From the NCBI GenBank assembly GCA_947034895.1, contig OX344765.1, forward strand, positions 11,351,001 to 11,415,000: a DNA stretch of 64,000 nt. The letters are read 5' to 3'. The notes under the pieces were generated by a model, which was not told the DNA's origin, ran no database searches, and saw only the letters and a list, made by a program, of their open reading frames with translations. Source of the stretch: Rhytidiadelphus loreus (Eukaryota > Streptophyta > Bryopsida > Hypnales > Hylocomiaceae). The translations under genes were made by a program, and so were the position numbers. Shown piece by piece: positions 11,493 to 22,200 of this stretch; position 1 is the first letter of the stretch, and each line of letters starts with the position of its first letter.

Positions 11493-11908
11493 TTAGAGTG
11501 AGTGGGACCGGTGAGTGCTAGCCATGTGGACTGCACTCGCGTCCCGTTGACTGTGGTTCCTTGCCGCCGTTACGGGGTAATTCTTGTTTCGCTTTCCGCC
11601 GCGATTCGTTCTCGAGAAGGGAACAGAACGAGTCCCCGCCGTCCGTGAGGGAACGCGGCGTTCCCGTGTGACGAGCACGCGGGAAGAGGTCGTGGGAGCG
11701 TGCGGGGGTCGGTGCAGAACCGAGGGAACTCGGGAGATCTGTCGGCGAGGGTTCGCCGTGTTCCTCGCGTCTTTTTCTTTTCCCCCACCCCCATTCTCTT
11801 TTCTTTCCGCCACCGCATATTTACTGCGAAGCCGTGTTTTTCTTTTTCCCTTACCAACTGTCCGCGGGTGGTTCCTTTAAGGCTGGTGCTCTTGTGCTTC
11901 GCTCTGTA

Positions 11909-12007
11909 ATGGTGTCCATGATCACAAGGCAGCAGCAGTTTCTCTCTCGCAAGCGATCGGAGATTGGAAACGCAACGGAAGAGAATCGATTGAGTTCTTC
12001 TTATTAG
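11909..12007 (+). CDS. Possible upstream ORF 1 (32 codons) in the leader of the small gene
   Basis: An ATG at 11909 opens a 32-residue frame with a basic centre (QQQFLSRKRS) that ends before the main start. It is listed because two consecutive upstream ORFs would make translation of the 89-codon frame dependent on reinitiation. Whether the transcript starts upstream of it is unknown, and coding conservation cannot be judged from one sequence. Confidence 0.25.
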   Translation: MVSMITRQQQFLSRKRSEIGNATEENRLSSSY

Positions 12008-12068
12008 TGAGGAAGCTTTCGATTGGAGTGCTTTTTTTTGTGTTGTTGGGGAAGCGATTGAGTTTCTG

Positions 12069-12158
12069 ATGCAAGTTGGCGCGATCTTTGCACTTGGTCC
12101 TGGCAGGATCAGGCGTGTGAGTGCAAAACTTAGGAGTAGGGGATACAGGGAGGTTTGA
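12069..12158 (+). CDS. Possible upstream ORF 2 (29 codons)
   Basis: An ATG at 12069 opens a 29-residue, Arg/Gly-rich frame (GPGRIRRVSAKLRSRGYREV) closed by TGA at 12156. It lies 132 bases before the proposed main start. It may be a chance frame. Confidence 0.25.
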   Translation: MQVGAIFALGPGRIRRVSAKLRSRGYREV

Positions 12159-12290
12159 GGTTTGATCGGATTGTCGTTTTTGGTTTGCTTCGATTTTTGC
12201 GAGAAGGCGCTCTTGCTGTGAAAGCCAAGAAGGCGCTCTTGCGAGCCGAGTTTTCTTGGTTTCTTTGGGAGAAGCCGTGAAGGTGTTTCG

Positions 12291-12560
12291 ATGGAGGCCA
12301 GCGGGAACATGGGATGCGGGAGTCAGTTTATGTCTTCGATGATGGGATGCAGCGCCTGCTCATCTTCTTCAAGCTCCAAGCACCCTTACCACCGGCACTG
12401 CGGGTGCGCCATCCACCTTTTGACGAACGGGTTCAAGGGCTCAGGGCATGGCGGCTCGCAGCTCAAGGTGCAAGGGAAAGCTGTCAGCAACACCGCTTTG
12501 TCACTGTCCTCTTCGGGCGACCGAGGCATGTCCAAGCTTACCGTATGGTCAAGTGACTGA
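12291..12560 (+). CDS. Small Ser/Gly/Cys-rich protein, 89 residues, unrecognised
   Basis: I do not recognise this protein. The frame starts at an ATG in a good context (TTTCGATGG) within a GC-rich island of about 3 kb, which looks like a gene body in this otherwise AT-rich window. The N-terminal third holds a Met/Gly/Cys segment (MSSMMGCSACSS), a run of six serines and a His/Cys-rich patch (HPYHRHCGCAIH) that could bind metal. The rest is Ser/Gly-rich and looks disordered. There is no signal peptide or membrane segment. About 400 bases of plausible leader contain two upstream ORFs, and an unusually long 3' region follows. A spliced continuation downstream was not found. It could be a short lineage-specific protein, or the whole locus could be a long non-coding RNA. 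Confidence 0.45.
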   Translation: MEASGNMGCGSQFMSSMMGCSACSSSSSSKHPYHRHCGCAIHLLTNGFKGSGHGGSQLKVQGKAVSNTALSLSSSGDRGMSKLTVWSSD

Positions 12561-13992
12561 ACATGCACCTCTTCTTTCCTCGGTTTTGGTGTTGGAGCGA
12601 ACTCGGTCAAGTCTTGGAACGCAAATCGCTTAAGATGCGAACAAAGGCTGGCTTCACTATCGGCTTGTTCTCGGAACAGAGACTATTATCTTGGAGTCCT
12701 CCGTTCCTCTTGCTGCCTGGTTGGCATTTTTGCAAGCTGCTCGCGCCATTCTCATGGCGTTTATGTACATTTGGAGTTTGGGACACCCTTCCTGGTGCAA
12801 TTGCAAGACGAAGTGTCTTCACGAGAATCAGGTTTAGAAGAACAGGGCATACAAAATATATCTTGGTCAGCTCTTTCACGTTTGCTAGGAGTGAGATCAC
12901 TCATAGATTGGGGCTCGCATTGTGCCCGTCTCTGAACCTGTTTGGAGATCCTTCTGTAGAGAGTATTTTCTTTTTCCATGAGGCCTGGAAAGTGGGCCTA
13001 ATTGGTGTCGGATTGTAAATTGAAAAGAGGAAATGGGAGATGTTGTTAAGAGAGTTGAAAGTGCCTTGGCATTACGTTTTTCATGAATAGTTCGTGAAGC
13101 TTCTTCTTTCAGTACAATTGATGTTCTTCTTGTGTCTGTCTGTCTGTCTGTCTGTGTGGAAAGTCGTCATGTATCGCCTTTTGCTTGTTCATGTGTACCT
13201 TCTATTGTTGTGACGCTTAAGATTTGTATGGTGGTTGTAATGTTGATTGACAAGGGGGAACCGTGCAGCATTGAAACATTATCCATGGATGGAATTTTTA
13301 TGCTTCCGTATCTTTCAAGACATGAATAACTTATGTGATGTTGTGTGTTTCGTTAGCGTTACGCTTTGTTTGACTTTGCGGAGGCGTACTTCCTGAGGTG
13401 CACTCTAGGAGTTTAGCTTTCCTTGCTTATACCCCGCACCTAATACTCTTTTCTTTTCTTTTGTTAACGAAGAGTTCTAGGAATTGAGCAGGAATTATGG
13501 CTGGATGAGGAAGAGTTGCAGAACTCTTGGGGGCAGGGGTACTACATGAGGCATGCACCTTGTTCTGGTAGTTGGTTGCTGTCTTCAATGCTGTAATTTT
13601 TTGAAGGAGTAGACATTCTTCTTACAAACAATCATATACGCTATTAGATTTTGTAACACACAGATTCAATATAGGTGGACGTCAAACCTTGTGATTCTTA
13701 CTCCGTGATTTTCAGATTTGTTATCAAATTGGGGCATAACGTGCTTCTTTCCTCAAATACTTACTAGCCCGGCAGAATTTTGGAATGCAATTACGAAATC
13801 GCCTACTTGTGCGGGCCATCTTGTAAATCTGACACCCCTGATCCCATTTCGTGCTCTCTAATTCTTGGATTTCGGATTACATTCGGTAAGACAGCCTTGA
13901 ATCTGTTCAAGAGTGTTTTAATTTCTCCCTTCGCTCAACATCAAGAGTTTGTCAGCTCGCAGATAACTTAGCGGAGAATGTTCGTAGCTGTC
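12561..13992 (+). other. Probable 3' untranslated or flanking region of the small gene
   Basis: GC content stays above the window average to about 13100 and then falls. A 151-codon frame at 12563-13018 has no recognisable protein features and overlaps frames on the other strand, so it is more likely UTR. A (TCTG)n microsatellite lies at 13133-13155. No clear polyadenylation signal was chosen. Confidence 0.35.
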
Positions 13993-14199
13993 ATGATCCT
14001 GCTTCAAGCATTCTAAACTTCTGGACTTCTGGATTTATAACTTAGGTGCAATGTACTGTACTACGGTAGTCCGTTGCACTGTCAGTTTTTTGTATTTCAA
14101 ATGTTCCTGCTTCAAGCATTCTGCACTTCTGCACTTCTGGACTTATAAATTAGGTGTTTTGTACGGCATTCTGTTGCACTGTCAGTTTTTGTATTTCAG
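13993..14199. repeat. Tandem duplication, about 100-bp units
   Basis: Units 13993-14100 and 14101-14199 share CCTGCTTCAAGCATTCT, CTTCTGGACTT and TTGCACTGTCAGTTTTT in the same order. Confidence 0.85.
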
Positions 14200-15700
14200 A
14201 GGTGTAGGTTGTCTCTAGAACGTGCAGTTTACAGTTGCAGTTGCAGTCAATTTTTTTATTCGTGAGGTGTAGTGTTTTTGTTTTGTTTTTTAAACAAATG
14301 AAACGTGAGGTGTAGTGTTTAGTAATCTTGCACTTTGGGGGTGCTTTAGCTGCTGATAACTGAGTCTTTTGGGGTCACTTGTAATAAGTAACATTTCATA
14401 ATTATGAACTTTACTGGGTGTTTTAAAAAATAAATAAATTATTGCACACATTGAACTTTAATTCAAGGGCGGATAAAAAATACAAACAGCACCTGGTGGC
14501 AAAGCCAAAAGTGGGCTGACCTAGACACCAACAATACTTAAGGCATGATCGAGTGATTCCTCACCCAAAGAACCTTGTCCCCATCCTGAGTGCAAATGGC
14601 TTTAATTTGACCCCAATCCTTATTGAACTTTGTTGGTTTTGAATTACAAGAACTTGATTAAATACACATCAATTCAATTGTATTTCTCCGGTAATTTAGT
14701 GAATTGACATACACAACTGAAATTGACTTGTATGTTGAGATATAACTCTAGTGGACTTCGTTGAAACTAATGGATACAAAATTCAGTTCAAGGATTTGGA
14801 TTTCCTATTACCCTCATCTTCAATATTATAAAGATTATTTTACACCTTATTGAACATGTACTCTATTCTTAAGTAACACAATTAATGGCAATTGACTCAA
14901 TCTTTTCATTGGAAAACTTCAACTTTCCAAAACAAATGCTTGTAGTAGACAAGTTGATTGTATGAGAATCAAAACCAACAAAACTTTGACAAAATACAAA
15001 TTCTTGAACCTTCCACCTCTTTCCAATGGCATAAACAAGAACCTAAGAATTCAAAAGGTGACAAAGTTCTACGGTTCAAGGGTAAGATTTTGAATTCTTT
15101 TCCTTCCAAACCAAAAATATTCAACTAAGATTTTCAAGAATTAATCTAAAGGATCTAACTACCTACTAGTTGCTAGTTGGAGTTGATGCCAAAGAGTTCC
15201 ACCTTCTAAGAACAAACATCATTTTTGTTGAAAATACTTGCAATTGTCATATCTTGTTGATAATACTCTTTATGTTGATAATAATATGTGTAGCCCTCCT
15301 TTTTATGTAACTTGTGAACACTCTTTAAAAACTTTTGCTTCAAAATCCCAAACTTTGTCCATTTTCCCCTGAAAAATTCTTGAATATAGTCACACCAACC
15401 TCAAACATTCTACATGGAAATCCCTCCAAATGATGATCATTCCAAACCCTCACCTTCCTTAATTAAAAAACTATAAATATAGTTGTCATCAAACTTTAAC
15501 ACACACTCCTACTGTAAAATAATCTACAAGCTAGTAACCAAGCTTTGATGACCTCTAAAGCTTTGACAATTTCTTCTAGAAGAAGACATACTTTTGGATA
15601 CTACAGTTGTCTAAAAACTAATTTAAGTTGCCAAACTTGAATTACAACTCTCTAGTATGTTTCGAAGACCCATGATAGCAAATTTTTTTCCAAACGATGA
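14200..15700. other. Intergenic DNA downstream of DPE1
   Basis: AT-rich from about 14400, with no gene or paired termini recognised. The last few hundred bases before 15701 must hold the 3' untranslated region of the minus-strand DPE1. Confidence 0.45.
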
Positions 15701-18244
15701 TCATTTCTTCTTTGGTTTGTCTTTCCCATCCTCCTTGGGCTTCTCTTTTGGCTTGTCATCTTTGGCCTTGTCGTTGTCCTTCGGCAGCTTCTCCATCGTC
15801 TTCTCTTTCAATTGCGACGCTTTCTCCTTCAGCTTCTCCTTCAATTTCTCAAACGTCCCCGGTGCCTCCTTCGCAACTTCCTCCTTCGCTTTCTCAACAT
15901 TCTCCTTCGCTTTCTCAATTTTGTCCTTAGCCCGAACTTCCGTCTCTCCCACAAGCTTCAACCCCGTCAAGCTCTCCAAAGACTTCCCAATCGTCTTCGC
16001 CATCGAGCTCGCAGTGGACAATTTCTCATTTTTCTTCTCGGAGAATTTCTTACTCTTCGCCATCTTTTTTGCATCAGCCCACTTCTCATGAAACTCCGGC
16101 GTCAACCGGTTATACCTACACAAAAATTTCCGCATCCTTTTCTTCTCGTTCTGCAGCTTCTGAAAAACCTCGGATTCGCCAATGCGCCATCCCCAGTTCC
16201 CCGCTTGAGTTGCCGGGATGTTCATCCTGGCGTTGTTGTCCAGCCCCATGACATCCTGCATCGGGATGATCGCTGTCTTCGCGACCGACGCCGTTGCGCT
16301 TCGAATCATCTCCCAATGAATCTCTGTGTCAACCCTAAACCGCAGGTACTTCTTCGCTTTCTCTTTCTCCTCGTCCTTCGCTTTCTTCCACCACCCGACG
16401 CAGGTATCGTTGTCGTGCGTGCCAGTGTACACCACTTGGTCGAATTCGTGGTTATGGAGCAAATGTGGATTTCGGGCATTATCGCCAAATGCGAATTGCA
16501 GCACGGCCATCCCTGGTGCATGCAACTCCTTCCGCAAGGTTACCACATCCGTGGTAACAATCCCGAGATCTTCCGCAACAATGTCGATTCGCTTGCCTAC
16601 AGCTTCTTTCATGGCGGTGAAAAAAGCTTTTCCAGGTCCAGCTTTCCATTTCCCGGAGATTGCGGTTTGCGCGTTCGCAGGAATCGACCAGTAGCCTGCG
16701 AATCCACGGAAATGATCAATGCGAAACTCGTCGAAAAGCTCGTACGCACGTAGGATGCGCCTCGACCACCACGAGTATTTGTCTTTTGCCATCTCCTTCC
16801 AGTTGTACAAGGGACTCCCCCAGAGCTGTCCTGTCGCGCTGAAAGAATCAGGCGGGACGCCGCTGACTGTGAGCGGCGCGCCGGTCTTGGGATCCAAGTC
16901 GAAGCATGATCGATGCGCCCAGACATCTGCGGAATGGCCGCCGATGTACATCGGCATGTCGCCTAAGATGCGAATGCCTGCATCGTTTGCGTATTTGTGA
17001 AGTGATTGCCATTGCCGCTGGAAAAGAAACTGCGCGGCGACGAAGACGTCGATAAAACCTTTGTGTTCGATGCGAGCGGCTTTCATCGCGTTCGGGTCGC
17101 GGTCACGGAGATGACTCGGCCATGTCCACCACGTTGTTTCTTTCGTTGATTGATCGATTGCTGCGAAGAGCGCCGCTTCTTCCACCCAGGAAGCAATCTT
17201 CGGATCCTTCCGAAACGCTTCGAGATCCTCTCTCAGCTTCCCGGAGGTTAAGCTCACGAGCTTCGCCGCGGCTTTCGTCACCAAAGGATCCTTTGCCGCG
17301 GCCACTTTCGTGGAGTTCATGCGCTTCACGGGAACAGGTTTTGGTAAGTCTGATTGATCGAGAAGCCCGTCTTTGACGAGCAATTCCAAGGAGATGAGCA
17401 ATGTGTTGCCGCAATTCGCATCCGCCCCTGCGTACGGGGAGCCGTCTTCTCCGCCTCGTCGTCCTGGCGGGACTAATGGCAACACTTGCCAGACTGTGCA
17501 CCCGGTTTCTTTCAACCAGTCGAGGAAGTTGTAGGCGTCTTTGCCGAAATCGCCAATTCCATGAGGACCTGGTAATGAACTTGGATGCAAGAGTATGCCG
17601 CATCTCCTTTGTGGGATTTGCTTCAGGGGATCATCGTTCTGGTACTTCGCAGGCATGTCTTCTCCCACTCCCACTCCCACTTCCCACTTCTTTCTTTTGC
17701 CAATTCTGGGGATGGTTAAGGGAGCTCCTGTTGAAAGTTTTGTCAAATCTTTTATTGAGTAGTACCATTGGAATTGGCCGTGGATCATCATCCTTGCGGT
17801 GTGGCACTCCAAGGGCAAGACAGCCGAATGCAGAGCAACATCGGCATCTCGAGTTAGGTAAAACTTAATCCGGTTCATCTTCGTCGTTGAGTTTCTTTTC
17901 GTATCACTTTTGATATACAGGAATGTGTTGGTTTCTTCGTTGGGAAGATGAAGCTCGTGTTGGTGGGGAGAGTGTTTCAAGTAATTTGACGGTCTTGTCG
18001 TAGGCTTTCTGAAATCGCATGCGACTGCAGCGACCAGGGCATGCCGAGTAGCACTGACTTGGTTGCAAAGCAGGGATTCTCTCCTTTTTTGCTGCTGCCC
18101 TAAAGAGATTTGTTTTGCCGATGTGTTGTGTCTAATTTGCAGTGACGATGATCTATCGATATTTTTTCTGCATTCGAGCTTAGTGTTGGCAGGGTGCAAC
18201 CATGAGCTTCCTTGACAAAGCTCCATGGACAGCAGCGTCGTCAT
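15701..18244 (-). CDS. DPE1: 4-alpha-glucanotransferase (disproportionating enzyme 1, GH77), intronless, with extra tail
   Basis: This 847-residue frame encodes a GH77 amylomaltase, which transfers glucan segments between maltodextrins during plastid starch breakdown. The catalytic domain runs from about 190 to 715 and opens with VGEDMP and GILLHPSSLPGPHGIGD. The three family acidic residues are present: nucleophile D510 in FRIDHFRGF, acid/base E558 in VAEDLG and D611 in GTHDNDT. WQVLPLVPPG and GSPLYNW are also typical. The first 70 or so residues are Ser/Thr/Arg-rich and poor in acidic residues, as in chloroplast transit peptides. Residues about 80-185 match nothing I know. Residues 716-847 form an unusual Lys/Glu/Ala-rich, probably helical or disordered tail resembling LEA proteins. 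The frame has no intron, whereas flowering-plant DPE1 genes are multi-exonic. A downstream start (M123, M152) cannot be excluded. Confidence 0.95.
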   Translation of the reverse strand: MTTLLSMELCQGSSWLHPANTKLECRKNIDRSSSLQIRHNTSAKQISLGQQQKRRESLLCNQVSATRHALVAAVACDFRKPTTRPSNYLKHSPHQHELHLPNEETNTFLYIKSDTKRNSTTKMNRIKFYLTRDADVALHSAVLPLECHTARMMIHGQFQWYYSIKDLTKLSTGAPLTIPRIGKRKKWEVGVGVGEDMPAKYQNDDPLKQIPQRRCGILLHPSSLPGPHGIGDFGKDAYNFLDWLKETGCTVWQVLPLVPPGRRGGEDGSPYAGADANCGNTLLISLELLVKDGLLDQSDLPKPVPVKRMNSTKVAAAKDPLVTKAAAKLVSLTSGKLREDLEAFRKDPKIASWVEEAALFAAIDQSTKETTWWTWPSHLRDRDPNAMKAARIEHKGFIDVFVAAQFLFQRQWQSLHKYANDAGIRILGDMPMYIGGHSADVWAHRSCFDLDPKTGAPLTVSGVPPDSFSATGQLWGSPLYNWKEMAKDKYSWWSRRILRAYELFDEFRIDHFRGFAGYWSIPANAQTAISGKWKAGPGKAFFTAMKEAVGKRIDIVAEDLGIVTTDVVTLRKELHAPGMAVLQFAFGDNARNPHLLHNHEFDQVVYTGTHDNDTCVGWWKKAKDEEKEKAKKYLRFRVDTEIHWEMIRSATASVAKTAIIPMQDVMGLDNNARMNIPATQAGNWGWRIGESEVFQKLQNEKKRMRKFLCRYNRLTPEFHEKWADAKKMAKSKKFSEKKNEKLSTASSMAKTIGKSLESLTGLKLVGETEVRAKDKIEKAKENVEKAKEEVAKEAPGTFEKLKEKLKEKASQLKEKTMEKLPKDNDKAKDDKPKEKPKEDGKDKPKKK

Positions 18245-19260
18245 GGTTGGTGAAATTCTTTTGGGGTATTCTTTTTTGTCTACCTAATTTCACTAATCAA
18301 TGCCTCTTCCTACATCTGTTGTGAAACTTTGAGGCTTTGACGTAAGAAGGATCACATCAGTAGGCTTGAATTTCCCCCTTCCCTGTTTCATGATGTCCTT
18401 GGGGTTGGGCATTTTGGAGAGAGAATGCACGTAATTGGTTTTGAATCCACTGAAAAATCCGCTTACTTTGAAGCCAAATAAGAAAATAGGGTATTGAGTT
18501 TGAAGCAATCGGTTACGTTTATGCAACTCTTCATGATGGCTATTGCCATCTGAACTTACCTTTATTTCTTGGAGCAATCGTCCAGCATATTTCCTATCAT
18601 GGTGAGCTTATTTCCAATATGGTGGTCTAATTTTTATATGTCCTTGTTAGAAAATTTAAAAGAGGATTCTAACAATAAGCCTTCGAGTAAACCAACCGTG
18701 TTTACACAATTTTTCAAGTTCATGGAATCAAGGACACCATGTCAAATACTAGGGGGAGTCACTACTCCGAATCATTCATCATTTTTCAATGAAATTCATC
18801 ATTCTTGATGAATTCTTAAACCCTAATATTCATTATCAAGCTATTGAATAACATTCATTGAGAATAGAGAATGGTTCAGGGACGTAACTGTGACTCTCCC
18901 TCTTGATAAAATGTTACGAGATCTGAAAATATAGACCAAATTCGACTCTGGAGTGAGTTTTGAGTATTTCTTCAAAGAGATCTCTTTATTATTTATCAGA
19001 GATCAATTCAGAATATTTGATGTTACACAGGGCCTCCATTTGAGTATACTACTGTAGGTACATTTGCAACTGACACAGTTTCAATTCCAGATCTCTGGAA
19101 TCGATTGCTAATTCTACAACTTAGAATACATCAACAATCAAGTTGACAACCTGGCAAGCTACTAGGAGTGATAATTTCCTCAAATAGCATCTACTTGCTG
19201 CCCCGTCTTGGGGTTGGAGAAATCAATTTCAACAAATTCATGTAATTAATCGTCTCATGT
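18245..19260. other. Intergenic DNA between UPS and DPE1
   Basis: This should contain the 3' untranslated region of UPS and the promoter of DPE1, both on the minus strand. No clear TATA box was found. A 94-codon minus-strand frame at 18293-18577 resembles nothing known. Confidence 0.4.
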
Positions 19261-22200
19261 TCATTCATTCTTTCTGTGTCCTGCAGAGCCTGCGAGGATG
19301 CCCACGGCTGCCGAGAACATCACAAGCATGGCCACAAGCAAGATGTACGTTTTCCGAGATGATCTGTAATATTCTTTGAATATCAAAATTCCCCAAAATG
19401 TGCTCACCAGCGGCAATGCCTGTCAATTGATCAAACCAGTGCACCATGTTACACAGATACAAGAGAAATCTCTCAACACATTATTAACATTATTAATAAG
19501 CTATACTAAGTCCCTTTGCCACCTAAGTCCCTTTGCCACCCACAAAAATTGGGAGGTCAAAAGGTGAAAGTGGTGGCTCCTAAGGTGAAAACTGGAATGC
19601 TCAGTGTAATCCCACGACGTTTTTGAGCAAATATGAAAAATTTTAAAACAGACTTTAGCAAACATGCACCGTCCTTCAGCAAATATGTTCAAACATGTTC
19701 AAATTTTAGATAACGTTTCGTAGCACCGTTGAATGTCAACTTCGGAATCACGTTTTAGTGTTAATATCAGCCAAGTGAAAACTTGAATGCATAGTGTAAT
19801 TTTACAAATGTTTTTCAGCAAACATGAAAATTTTGGATCAGACTTCAGCAAAACAGGCATCGCTCTTCAGCAAAACGAGTTCCAAAACGTTGTGTTCACT
19901 TTGGACCAAGTTTAGTGACACCATTGAATGTCAATTCTAGAATTAACTTTTACTGTTAATATCAGCAACGTTCAATCGTTGTTCCAAACGTTTAGTAGCA
20001 CCGTTGAATTTCAACCTTGGAATCATGTTTTAGTGTTCATATAGCACCGTTGAATGTCAACTTTGGAATCATGTTTTAGTGTACGTTCCAACTTGGCCAC
20101 AAACGTTGTGCTGCAGGGGATGGAATTAATAGCCTTCATTGACGTACCTGAACTGCATCTGCAGCAGCATATCCAGCAGCTTGCCCTCCCATGAACTGCA
20201 AGCCATTTCCCAAGCCACAGAGGAGACCTGCCAGAAGAGCCCAAGGACGGCCCTCCCAGTCCATAGCCCAAGCTCTGAGAGACGTCTTCTTGAGTCCCAA
20301 AATGGGATGGTACATGAAGATGAGGTTGACCGTCACGGCTCCTACAAATGCACTCAAACTGAACCAAAAGAACGCCGTGTACACGACCAGGTGCGGCACG
20401 CCCGGCTTCAGCAAGTGCCACTGGTCATTGGTGGCCACGTTAAAGGCGGGTGAGAAGAGGGAGAAGCACATCCCTGCGAACACCACAATTGCGAGCCCAA
20501 ATATGGTACTCGCACCCTTCGCCTGCAACAGGAAAAAAATAATTAAACTTAAAACAAAACAAAACAAAAGGATAGGAAAGCGAATCATTCTTTGATAACA
20601 TTGTCGTAGTATTGTTTTTTGAGAGTCATAGGAACGAGGTGAGATATTTATTTTGTCTCTGTTTGTGACTAGAAATTGAACAAACTGGTTTACAAAGCTT
20701 TACTAGAGTTAGGTAGTCTGTGAAATCCATTCTGTGGGTCATTCTGCGGTCAATCTAGCTCCTGTAATCTTTTTCTGTTGGATATTCTTATATTCTTGGC
20801 GGGCAGATGATCTTACCACGACTGATGAGTAATGTTATGTTCTTAAATAAGATGTGAGTTTTTTTAGTAAGATTGAACTGTTGACAATTGATACTGCGAC
20901 ATGGATTAATCAGTGTCGATGATGAGCAAGTTTCCTTTGATTGACAACTTAGCATTCAGTCCTATTCATATCCTTTTAAGAGATGGGAGGTTCGAGAAGT
21001 TCATTTGGTCCATGATGGTATCTGCTTACTACAAAACTCCCAAGGGGGCTTGCTTTGCGTACCTTTAATGCTCTTTGTTCCTCTAACTGTTGCAAGTAAG
21101 CACCACTCCCTGGTAGCGCTTTCACTGGTTCTTCTGGCTGAGGATCCACTTCCAAATCGCGCTTCGTCAATTCACCTGTGTCAAGTGCAGTTCTCGTTCA
21201 GCGTATGAGCTAGATGAGAGTGTTAACATTTTTTAACATTCTTGAAGAGCTCCGCCTAACACTCCTAGGAAAAGAAATCTAGCGTTATTTTTTGCACACA
21301 ATCTGGAGTCATCTCAAATGGAGCTCATACCAGAAGTTACAAGGAGACAGGTGCATGCCGAACCCTCATAGACTGCCAAGCATTCTCTTTTCAATGGATG
21401 TCAAACTTTTGAATCATTTTCTTTTGTCAATTGTTGCATAGAGTAGTAGAGCAGATTGAATACTCGCAATGAATTGCTAAAGTAAGTGATGTTTGTTTGC
21501 AGTTAGTAGGAGAAAAAAAAAGACGTGGTTTTGTTCAGGTTTAGGCTATTCATTCTTGTCAACCAAGGAAGAGAAATGGATCAAAAACTACACAACTGCA
21601 CTAATTTATCCTATTAGTGCCTGTTACGAAATAAATGAACATGTGGTTATAGTTTTTACAAGGGAGGAACAGTTTTACCAATTATAGTTGTGAAAACTCT
21701 TCAACATAAATACTACTAGTACACAAATAATGGATAAAAAGTTATAATTGCATGTAAATCCAATTTGTAACAGGCACTAATAGGACAAATCAGTGAAGAT
21801 TTTCTTACTTGAGGGGGTCTTCAGTAAGCTTTCAGGGTCAGGTCGTTCGTTCATTTCATCACTTCCAATCCTGTTTTGCACAGTGTCAAGTCATTCATTC
21901 AGCTTCTTCTTTCTATCATGTTCGTGACTAAGTTAACTACTCTTTTTCTGCATGACCCCAAAAGAGACCTTGTGACCATTGCTAAATAATGTTATGCCAA
22001 ACAAATAAATGAACGTTTTGGGATGTTGATCTTCACAGATACACATCAAGGATAAGAAAAACATGCTGACAGGAAGTTGGAAGTGCATACTCGGAGGCAA
22101 CTAGTACTGCACACAGGAAAGAAAATATAATTGATTTACTTGGAATGGGTTTGCAGTTTTGCAAGGTTGTCAGCAGAGTTGGACTTGTGCAGCCAGGCAC

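Noticed and set aside
11570..12310. 246-codon minus-strand frame opposite the small gene's leader
   Set aside because: It is basic and low-complexity, lacks any recognisable domain, and covers the likely promoter and leader of the plus-strand gene.
12563..13018. 151-codon frame downstream of the small gene
   Set aside because: No protein features are visible and composition falls off; it is more likely 3' untranslated sequence.
15657..17868. Several plus-strand frames of 60-313 codons
   Set aside because: They are antisense shadows of the DPE1 catalytic domain and its Lys/Glu-rich tail.
18293..18577. 94-codon minus-strand frame upstream of DPE1, considered as an extra 5' exon
   Set aside because: It does not resemble a transit peptide, DPE1 already has one in its own frame, and no splice pair joining them was evident.
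21063..21170. Shorter UPS exon 4 using the acceptor CACAG at about 21175
   Set aside because: It breaks the reading phase with exon 3, whereas the acceptor giving an exon from 21192 keeps it; transcript data could overturn this.
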